Assembly (NCBI GenBank): GCA_946480685.1
Contig: CAMLLI010000254.1
Span: forward strand, 1 to 6,619
Reading direction: 5' to 3'
DNA: 6,619 nt
Origin: an uncultured Flammeovirgaceae bacterium
GTDB lineage: Bacteria; Bacteroidota; Bacteroidia; Cytophagales; Cyclobacteriaceae
This document shows positions 1-5,645 of this stretch, piece by piece. The position numbers and the translations under genes are program-made. Positions within the stretch are counted from its first letter, which is position 1, and the number at the start of each line of letters is the position of its first letter. The notes beneath the pieces are model-generated. The model did not search any database. It had not been told where the DNA came from and saw only the letters and a program-made list of their open reading frames with translations.

Positions 1-593
1 AGTTCCTTGATCTTACCTGTGCGCGGAGCGGTTTTAGGAACCTTGATGAAAGTAGCCTGAACAATGTTTTGCTTCAGAATGAAGTTGTCGATGTTGTCCT
101 TGTAGTAACGTTCAACTTCTGCATTGGAGATAATGGTATCGAGATGTTGCTTGATGTAGTAGTTCTGATACTCGTGCGCGATGATGCTGTAGCGATAATC
201 GAGGATCTTGCGCTCAACATCCGCTTCATTGATGTCAATCTTGCGTGATGCTTCGCGGATCAATAGCTGCTTGCGGATCCAGCTGTTTATATAAGCCTCC
301 ACGCGTACGGTACTATCGCGTTTGGTAGTGCCGGGGGCTATAATTCCATCGAGCTCGTCTTTATACAGATATGTGTTTTCTACACGGGCAATGGGCTGGC
401 GATCGGCTTCACTATCCGAACTATCATTTTTCATTTTAATGAAGTCACAGCCTCCGAGCACGACTGCTGTTAACAGGCAAAACAGGAGTGACTCCCTTTT
501 GCTCTGAAAAGGAAAAGCAGTAAATAATGATCGCTTAAAATGTATACTACTTCTGTTGAAGGGTTTGAAATATGTATTTTTTTCCTTTTTCAT
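1..593 (-). CDS. SurA-N-like envelope lipoprotein (partial, 3' end missing)
   Basis: This is an open frame of 197 codons that runs off the left edge of the window. It begins at the ATG complementary to 591-593 and overlaps the upstream isomerase gene by 47 nt. A hydrophobic stretch of about residues 36-45 leads into the lipobox LGGC, with the lipidated cysteine at residue 49 (codon 449-447), so the mature protein should be a lipoprotein. After an acidic Ser/Asp-rich tether (about 54-62), residues 65-175 resemble the helical N-terminal chaperone domain of SurA/PpiD-type proteins, with ENTYLYKDEL, a YINSWIRKQLL helix and an EVERYYKDN segment. The last visible residues (VQATFIKVP) look like the first strand of a parvulin domain, but lack the His seen in active SHIL motifs. 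The likely role is a periplasm-facing chaperone for outer-membrane or secreted proteins, working with the upstream isomerase. Odd point: the predicted N-region before the hydrophobic core is about 35 residues, far longer than normal. No other ATG, GTG or TTG lies in frame before the lipobox. Confidence 0.8.
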   Translation of the reverse strand, partial: MKKEKNTYFKPFNRSSIHFKRSLFTAFPFQSKRESLLFCLLTAVVLGGCDFIKMKNDSSDSEADRQPIARVENTYLYKDELDGIIAPGTTKRDSTVRVEAYINSWIRKQLLIREASRKIDINEADVERKILDYRYSIIAHEYQNYYIKQHLDTIISNAEVERYYKDNIDNFILKQNIVQATFIKVPKTAPRTGKIKE

Positions 594-2514
594 TCACTTT
601 CACGGAGTATTTCTTCTTCAATTGCTGAACCCAGTTTTTCTCCAGATAGGTTTGATAATCGGAGATAACTGCAGGTCTCGCTTCCTCAAACGACATTGCA
701 CCGGGCGGCAGTATATTCCTGATCCATACAAGGTAATACATTCCGTTATTTTCCGTTGAATGCACGCCTGCTGCCCACGGAACCTTCTGAAGAATCGTTT
801 TTTCTTCTTTTTTGTAGTAGCCTGTTTCTGTTTTCAGTTTGTTCTGCGCAACAAATTCATTGATCGCCTTATCATCTCCAGCCTGTAACAGCGGTTTTAA
901 TTTTGCCACAAACGCGTTGGATGCTGTAAAATAAAATGAAGCCCTGGCGCGCTCACCAGCCTGGTAGTTGTTGACGTGTGCAGTGTAATACTGATGTTGC
1001 CCTACGGAATCCGCGGAAGCTTTATTCCAAACTTCTTTCTCCATAATGTCGAACAGCAGAATACCTTCGTAGTATTCCTGCAACAGATAGTTATAATCCG
1101 GATGTTCGCGCATAATTTTCTCTTCCTGCAACGCTAGGATGTTTGCATCTACAAAATGGTTGTAGAGTTCCTCTAAATACTTTTCGGGAGTCTGTGTATT
1201 TGATCTCTGATTCTTTTGCGCGTAGTTCAAAAATTCCTGCACGGTATAATTCTTACCTGTAAGGGTGAAAAGAATTTCTTTCTGCCCATTTGGATATACC
1301 GGGGTTTTCCACTTGCCTTTTTTGATCGATGTATCGGCCAATGCCAGCACTTTTGATTTCACGGAAGGCATTTCGGTATACTCGAATTCTTTACGAAGTT
1401 TAGCACCAAGTACCTGCTTGGAAAGTTGTGTACGTTCGTCACGGTTAACACGACTCTTCAGTGAAGTGCTTAACTCTTCAAATGGCGCCAACGGAATTTT
1501 ACGTTCGAGTCTGATAATGTGCCAGCCATATTGTGTCTGAAACGGATCGGATATTTCTCCTGGCTTGGAGAGCGAGAATGCAATACGTTCGAACTCGGGT
1601 ATATTTGCCATGGCTCCTGTTCCAAACTGACGAAGTTTGCCGCCATTATCTTTCGACCCCGGGTCTTCTGAATATTGTTTACAGAGCTCTTCCCATTTTA
1701 CTCCGCCCTGCAGTTGATCGTAGAGATCGAATATAGTATTCTTTGCTTTCTCGTTGTCCTTATCATCGCCTGTGCGGATCATGATGTGAGATACCTCCAC
1801 TTCACCGCGAGCCGGTCTGCGGTCAGCAACGTAAATGATATGGTAGCCAAAGCGTGAACGCACCGGCATAGATATTTCACCAACCTTGGTGTTATAGGCA
1901 GCTGTCTCAAACGGATATACCATCTGCAGTGCTGTGAAGTAGCCGAGGTTGCCGTTGTTTGAACGGGCTGAAGGATCTTCTGAAAACTGAGATGCTGCCA
2001 TTCCGAAGTCTTCTCCTGCCTTGATTTTATTTCTGATCTCGATGATCCGGTTATACGCTTTCAAAGTATCTTCCGGAGATGCATCGGGTTTTACATTGAT
2101 GAGTATATGCGAAGCCTTTACTTCCTCCTTCATTCGATCGTAAGTAAGGCGCACCAGACTGTCGGTAAGTTTTGTATCTGGTAAATAGGGCTTGCGCAGT
2201 TCTTCTTTATACTGATTGAATTCACGGATGAACGCTTGTGTAGTATCAAGTCCGCGTGCCTTCGCTTCTTCTACTTTTAGCTTGAAGTTGATGAAGAGAT
2301 CGAGGTACTCCTGTATTTTTTCACTCGTAAAATCTTCCGCTTTGTTCTGATGATTTTTCTTGTAGAGGTATATAAACTCATCCGTTGTTACGGCCTTTTT
2401 ATTAACCGTAAACAGATTTTGCGCGGAGGTTGATTTTTGTTTTTTGCTTTGAGCAAAGCTGAAAGAGATCGTTGCGCTGCCAAGCAGCACCAGGATTGCC
2501 AATCGAATCATCAT
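547..2514 (-). CDS. Secreted double-parvulin (PpiC/SurA-like) peptidyl-prolyl cis-trans isomerase
   Basis: This 655-residue protein is predicted to be periplasmic. It has a Sec signal peptide (residues 1-22, hydrophobic core 5-20, ending SFAQ). A SurA-like helical N domain follows (about 33-130), then two parvulin domains. PpiC1 (about 133-231) has ASHILI with His136, SEDP with Asp180, GNLGYF, and GYHIIYV with His225. PpiC2 (about 240-338) has VSHIMI with His243, SEDP with Asp284, GGKLRQFG, and YGWHIIRL with His332. Both domains keep the His/Asp/His positions of active parvulins, so both are plausibly catalytic. Residues 345-655 form a long C-terminal region, rich in Tyr, Lys and Glu, without a named domain I can assign; it probably binds clients. 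By family, such proteins isomerise prolyl bonds and chaperone outer-membrane or secreted proteins. The start is the first of two adjacent ATGs, 24 nt after the kinase stop and without a Shine-Dalgarno sequence. It is likely co-transcribed with the kinase upstream and the lipoprotein downstream. It is SurA-like in layout, but longer than E. coli SurA, so I give no symbol. Confidence 0.93.
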   Translation of the reverse strand: MMIRLAILVLLGSATISFSFAQSKKQKSTSAQNLFTVNKKAVTTDEFIYLYKKNHQNKAEDFTSEKIQEYLDLFINFKLKVEEAKARGLDTTQAFIREFNQYKEELRKPYLPDTKLTDSLVRLTYDRMKEEVKASHILINVKPDASPEDTLKAYNRIIEIRNKIKAGEDFGMAASQFSEDPSARSNNGNLGYFTALQMVYPFETAAYNTKVGEISMPVRSRFGYHIIYVADRRPARGEVEVSHIMIRTGDDKDNEKAKNTIFDLYDQLQGGVKWEELCKQYSEDPGSKDNGGKLRQFGTGAMANIPEFERIAFSLSKPGEISDPFQTQYGWHIIRLERKIPLAPFEELSTSLKSRVNRDERTQLSKQVLGAKLRKEFEYTEMPSVKSKVLALADTSIKKGKWKTPVYPNGQKEILFTLTGKNYTVQEFLNYAQKNQRSNTQTPEKYLEELYNHFVDANILALQEEKIMREHPDYNYLLQEYYEGILLFDIMEKEVWNKASADSVGQHQYYTAHVNNYQAGERARASFYFTASNAFVAKLKPLLQAGDDKAINEFVAQNKLKTETGYYKKEEKTILQKVPWAAGVHSTENNGMYYLVWIRNILPPGAMSFEEARPAVISDYQTYLEKNWVQQLKKKYSVKVNEKGKKYIFQTLQQK

Positions 2515-2538
2515 AGGTTTTACTGGTGTTGAAAAAAA

Positions 2539-2958
2539 TTACTGATAGTGAACGGCTTTAATAAGACGACATACATTACGGCCACTTCGCTTCTGATATT
2601 CAATTTTATCCATGATTGATTTTACCAACCGGATACCCAGGCCGCCTTTACGTTTCTGGTGAACAATGTTATCTATAGCGGGCTCGTGAAATTGATTTAT
2701 ATCGAAAACAGTTCCATCGTCTACAATTTCAAAAACAACAGGATTATTTTTATCTACGAGTATATGCAGCTCAAACAAGTCATCCGGATTACAGTGGTGC
2801 GAATGTATCATCAGGTTCGAGCACATCTCGTCAATGGCCAGCACGATCTCGCTGATCTGCATATCAGCAACACCATGATTCTTCAATGACTCGCGAATGA
2901 AGTCGCGCACGCCCTTCAGATTTTCAATGCTGCATCCAACTTTATACGTGTAGTTCAT
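2539..2958 (-). CDS. RsbW/SpoIIAB-like serine kinase (anti-sigma-type HATPase)
   Basis: This 139-residue soluble protein is a single GHKL/HATPase_c_2 domain, the normal size for RsbW/SpoIIAB-type kinases. The N-box is EMCSN, with general-base candidate Glu44 and Mg-binding Asn48. The G1 box is VDDG (79-82), and the G2/ATP-lid segment is GGLGIRLVKSIMD (105-117). By family, such proteins phosphorylate their STAS antagonist on a serine with ATP, and sequester a sigma factor or other target when that antagonist is phosphorylated. The start codon overlaps the STAS stop as ATGA, which implies translational coupling and 1:1 supply of the two partners. The upstream phosphatase supplies the opposing activity. 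No sigma factor gene is nearby, so the protein held by this kinase is unknown. A His/Cys-rich patch (HSHHC, 52-56) directly follows the N-box helix, where AxH is more usual. The downstream isomerase gene starts 24 nt after the stop. Confidence 0.92.
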   Translation of the reverse strand: MNYTYKVGCSIENLKGVRDFIRESLKNHGVADMQISEIVLAIDEMCSNLMIHSHHCNPDDLFELHILVDKNNPVVFEIVDDGTVFDINQFHEPAIDNIVHQKRKGGLGIRLVKSIMDKIEYQKRSGRNVCRLIKAVHYQ

Positions 2959-3293
2959 GCTACCATTTGCTTTGCCTCTACCTTATCTTTTCCTATCTGG
3001 AGCAGCTCGTTTAACCCGAGGATATTAAACGTATTGGCTACCCGCTCGCTCATACCGAACAACACCATGCGTATGTCGCGGTCTTTAAACTCTTCGATAT
3101 ACGACATGAATACTCCCAATCCGGCAGACGAAATATATTCGAGCGCTCCGCAGTCCACAAGGATCTTCGTAAATCCTTCTCCCACACTTTTGGCAATGGC
3201 CAAGTCAAGCTCTATGGAAGAACTGGCGTCAATTTCACCAATCAGGGCAATGACGTCTGCTCCGTCTTCCTGCATTCTCTTGATGTGGATCAT
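2955..3293 (-). CDS. STAS-domain anti-sigma factor antagonist (RsbV/SpoIIAA-like)
   Basis: This 112-residue protein is one STAS domain, the size usual for RsbV/SpoIIAA. Strand 1 is IHIKRM, followed by VIALIGEIDASSS (14-26). The phosphorylation loop reads YISSAGLGVF (53-62). Aligned by the GLG to B. subtilis SpoIIAA (DSSGLG), Ser56 is the expected phospho-acceptor. The Asp that precedes it in SpoIIAA is Ser55 here, a substitution common in the wider STAS family. In the expected cycle the HATPase protein phosphorylates Ser56 and the PP2C protein removes the phosphate. The unphosphorylated form then binds the kinase and frees its target. The start at 3293 fits the first beta strand; Met7 is an alternative but would clip it. 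There is a 121-nt A-rich gap to the upstream phosphatase gene, and the stop overlaps the kinase start by 4 nt. Confidence 0.93.
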   Translation of the reverse strand: MIHIKRMQEDGADVIALIGEIDASSSIELDLAIAKSVGEGFTKILVDCGALEYISSAGLGVFMSYIEEFKDRDIRMVLFGMSERVANTFNILGLNELLQIGKDKVEAKQMVA

Positions 3294-3414
3294 AGGGTTT
3301 TAACGTTTTTTTATTTTTTATGTTCACTCCTTCGCAGTTGCTTCTTTTTATCAAGGAAGAAAACCACGATTACGTTTTTTACCTGTGTTAACTCTTAATT
3401 CATCATAGCCACTA
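3294..3414. other. A-rich intergenic spacer between phosphatase and STAS genes
   Basis: These 121 nt separate the phosphatase stop from the STAS start. Read on the minus strand they are strongly A-rich just before the STAS start. I see no hairpin-plus-U-tract terminator and no clear TTTG / TAnnTTTG Bacteroidota promoter, so read-through from the phosphatase gene is plausible. Two near-identical words occur: AACG-T7-A at 3302-3313 and TACG-T6-AC at 3371-3382 (plus strand). An AAGGAG word lies about 34 nt before the STAS ATG, too far away to act as its ribosome site. No small gene is convincing here. Confidence 0.6.
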
Positions 3415-5478
3415 CTACCTGAATTTTACAATCATGGTTGTGTAGTCGTCATTGATGTTTTCAGTTCCTGTAAACTCATATAGTTTCTTGATGAGGTGAT
3501 CCTGGATCTCTTTCGGTCCCAGCGATCGCACTTCATCTACTACCTGCTCCAGGCGTTCGTATCCAAACTCTTCGCCCTTCGCATCTTTGGCTTCGGTAAT
3601 ACCATCCGTATATAGCACCATTACATCACCAGCCTTGTATTCAAATTCATTAGCCTGGATAAAGTTCTTGTAGCTTTTGTTACGAACCATACCCAGGGCA
3701 ATACCTTTATCTTTAAAATATATAGCCTTCTCTTTGCCTGCACAGAAATATAGCACGGGGCAATGGCCGGCACGCGCATAGCGTATCTTCTTTGTCTGGC
3801 TATTGATAACAAAGTATATCGCTGATATAAAGGAGCCGCGTTCCAGGCAGTATACCAATGCCTGGTTAGAGCGCACCATGAATGTATCGGGTTCTACATC
3901 TTCCTGTGCAAGACTGTGGAAAATCCCTTTCATCTGCGACATGTGGAAAGCTGCGGTGGTTCCTTTTCCGGACACATCGGCAATGATGAGTGACACCAGG
4001 TGATCGTTGATGCGGATCGTATCGTAATAATCGCCTCCTACTTCATCGGCAGATTCCGAAAACGCTGCTACTTCGAAATCATCGTCTTTCTCCAGAACAT
4101 CGGGGAGCAAACTTTTCTGAACCGTTTTGGCGATCTTCAGCTCCTCCTTATAACGCTCGTTCTGCAGCGCTTCCTCCATTAACCGGAAATTCTCGATAGA
4201 AATTCCCGCCTGGTTGGCAAAAGTGGAAACGATCTTGGTCATCTCCTTATTGAAGCCTTCGGGCAATTCTTTCAACAACGCCAGCGTTCCAATGTTTTCG
4301 CCTTTTACATAAATAGGGAAGGCGAGTATCGAACGGAAACGTGAGCCCTTTAAAGACGCAAGGTGCTTCGACAGATTCTTGGTCTTGTCACTGCTCTGCT
4401 CCAGCACACCTTTTACGTTGTGCGTTTTCAGGTGTGTGATGATGTCGTGAGCTTCTTTATCGGTGATCTTATAGGTAAAGAGTTTATAGTTCAACTGCCG
4501 GCTGTTCACCTCCAGCCATGCAGCATCCGCGAATACTGTACTGACGGATGTCTCCAGCAAAATATTGTATACACTCTCTTCGCTTTGCTCTGTCTGTATT
4601 GACTGACTGATCCGCTGAAAGTTTACAACCTCCTCCAGTTTCTGCTCAAACACCGATGTGGTAGGAAGGTTGAACAGAATAACGAGGAAGGAAAATGTAC
4701 TATAGATGGTAACGAATACAATAAGCGAGAGAACGAAAATATGGTTGCGATAGTCAGTGAAATGTGGTACGGTATTGCCGATACTTTCTGCCAGTGCACT
4801 GTTGGTGTAGAAGAGATATAGCAGGTAAAAAATAGTAAGCAGCAATAGCAACAGACTAGTCCACTTCTGGCGAAAGTTCAGGTATGCTACCCACTTCATA
4901 TTTCCGGAGAGCACAAGTCCCACCACAACAAACACACTTAGCAGTGTAGCATATAGCCACTCCACTACCGGGAAGTTGAACGTGTTATATAGCAGGGAGA
5001 GTAATAAACCTATCTCAAAGAATGCCCATAAGCGTATGAGCCATTTTGATTTCTGATAGAGTATAAGACGCTTCCATGCGGTGAATGCCATGAGCAGGAA
5101 CCCGATCATCAACGCGAGGTTCACCAGGTATAGCAGGTCTTTAAAAACAACATTGGTTGTAAGTCGCGTACTGCCCATGAGAAATTCGAGCAGACGCAAA
5201 CCCAATGAGATAACCGTAAAGACAAGACCTGTTGCAAACACACGCCACAGCAGGTCTACAAAGTTCAGTACATCGTCACGCTCAATCTTGAGCTTGAAAT
5301 AATAGAAAACCGAAAGTATATACAGGTTTAGTATAACACCGGGCAACCAAACAGGAAGTTCTTGCCGGATGTTGCTGCTCGAAGCACTGAAAACAATAGA
5401 AATGTCTGTAAACAGCAAGGCCAGCCAGGTGATAACACCCACCAGAAAAAGCAATCGGGTAATGGCCTTGGTTCGCAT
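3415..5478 (-). CDS. Membrane-bound SpoIIE/RsbU-type PP2C serine phosphatase with GAF domain
   Basis: This 687-residue integral membrane signalling protein should dephosphorylate the neighbouring STAS protein. Eight hydrophobic segments are visible (about 5-25, 43-61, 77-101, 113-133, 147-166, 173-192, 206-224, 246-270). Lys/Arg-rich loops after segments 2, 4 and 6 place both termini in the cytoplasm. A helical linker (274-295) leads to a GAF-like domain (about 297-432, ending FANQAGISIEN). A signalling helix with the family-typical EELKIAKTVQKSLLP (445-459) joins this to a complete PP2C/SpoIIE domain (about 460-687). The metal-site motifs are GGDYYD (Asp483, Asp486), IADVSGKG (Asp501), ARAGHCP (568-574), LYTDGITEA (Asp625) and DDYTTMIVK (Asp677/678). 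All key acidic residues are present, so it should be an active Mn/Mg-dependent phosphatase. There is no large extracytoplasmic domain, so the input is likely sensed in the membrane or by GAF. The start at 5478 gives a normal MRTKAITR N-region before segment 1, but lies only 7 nt after a terminator-like hairpin and U-tract, which complicates how the gene is transcribed. Confidence 0.94.
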   Translation of the reverse strand: MRTKAITRLLFLVGVITWLALLFTDISIVFSASSSNIRQELPVWLPGVILNLYILSVFYYFKLKIERDDVLNFVDLLWRVFATGLVFTVISLGLRLLEFLMGSTRLTTNVVFKDLLYLVNLALMIGFLLMAFTAWKRLILYQKSKWLIRLWAFFEIGLLLSLLYNTFNFPVVEWLYATLLSVFVVVGLVLSGNMKWVAYLNFRQKWTSLLLLLLTIFYLLYLFYTNSALAESIGNTVPHFTDYRNHIFVLSLIVFVTIYSTFSFLVILFNLPTTSVFEQKLEEVVNFQRISQSIQTEQSEESVYNILLETSVSTVFADAAWLEVNSRQLNYKLFTYKITDKEAHDIITHLKTHNVKGVLEQSSDKTKNLSKHLASLKGSRFRSILAFPIYVKGENIGTLALLKELPEGFNKEMTKIVSTFANQAGISIENFRLMEEALQNERYKEELKIAKTVQKSLLPDVLEKDDDFEVAAFSESADEVGGDYYDTIRINDHLVSLIIADVSGKGTTAAFHMSQMKGIFHSLAQEDVEPDTFMVRSNQALVYCLERGSFISAIYFVINSQTKKIRYARAGHCPVLYFCAGKEKAIYFKDKGIALGMVRNKSYKNFIQANEFEYKAGDVMVLYTDGITEAKDAKGEEFGYERLEQVVDEVRSLGPKEIQDHLIKKLYEFTGTENINDDYTTMIVKFR

Positions 5479-5485
5479 TGCGGAT

Positions 5486-5514
5486 AAAAAAAGCCAATCA
5501 AGCTATGATTGGCT
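5486..5514 (-). terminator. Intrinsic terminator between guaB and the phosphatase gene
   Basis: Read on the minus strand, a perfect 9-bp stem (AGCCAATCA at 5514-5506, paired with TGATTGGCT at 5500-5492) encloses a 5-nt loop. An uninterrupted T tract follows directly (down to 5486). This is the classical rho-independent form and points downstream of guaB. The reverse orientation has no T tract after the stem, so it is not bidirectional. It stops only 7 nt before the phosphatase ATG, so it either ends guaB transcripts just before the next gene or acts as an attenuator within that gene's leader. Confidence 0.85.
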
Positions 5515-5517
5515 CCG

Positions 5518-5525
5518 CAATTATA
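5518..5525 (-). promoter_or_regulatory. Possible promoter -7/-10 box for the phosphatase gene
   Basis: The minus strand reads TATAATTG here, which fits TAnnTTTG (the Bacteroidota -7 element) in five of six fixed positions and also contains TATAAT. An upstream TTG within TTATTGAG is a possible -33 partner, but its spacing (about 23 nt) is longer than the usual 19-21. Transcription from this box would begin at or beside the first base of the terminator hairpin, about 33-36 nt before the phosphatase ATG. This rests on motif resemblance only. Confidence 0.25.
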
Positions 5526-5570
5526 TGAATAAATCGGTAAGATTTACTCAATAACAATCTTCTGCGTTAG

Positions 5571-5621
5571 TCTTCTTGTATTTCAGACTGCCTCGACAAC
5601 AAATCTGAACCTACAAGAAGA
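5571..5621 (-). repeat. Long hairpin-forming inverted repeat in the guaB 3' region
   Basis: A perfect 10-bp inverted repeat (TCTTCTTGTA at 5571-5580 and TACAAGAAGA at 5612-5621) encloses a second, inner 6-bp one (TTCAGA at 5582-5587 and TCTGAA at 5604-5609). They are separated by a 1/2-nt internal loop and leave a 16-nt apical loop, within which four weak pairs (two of them G-U) could also form. No T tract follows on either strand, so it is not a canonical terminator. It begins 24 nt after the guaB stop. It may stabilise the guaB 3' end, be a regulatory leader for the phosphatase, or be a dispersed genomic repeat. Confidence 0.6.
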
Positions 5622-5645
5622 CCTTCACAGGTTATCTTTTTAAGA

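Noticed and set aside
322..507. 61-codon plus-strand frame at the left end
   Set aside because: It is antisense to the lipoprotein signal peptide and SurA-N-like region, Ser-rich and without motif, so it is best seen as a shadow.
1265..1857. Three plus-strand frames of 60-91 codons opposite the isomerase gene
   Set aside because: They overlap each other in different frames and lie antisense to two well-formed parvulin domains, with no domain or start context of their own.
3294..3341. A GTG start after AAGGAG as an extended STAS N-terminus
   Set aside because: The GTG is out of frame with the STAS gene (34 nt before its ATG) and immediately abuts the GGA, leaving no spacing for a ribosome site.
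3621..3812. 63-codon minus-strand frame inside the phosphatase gene
   Set aside because: It is a different frame within the conserved PP2C catalytic domain and has no independent support.
5571..5621. Calling the long inverted repeat a second terminator
   Set aside because: Neither strand has a T tract after the stem, while a fully formed terminator is present 57 nt further on.
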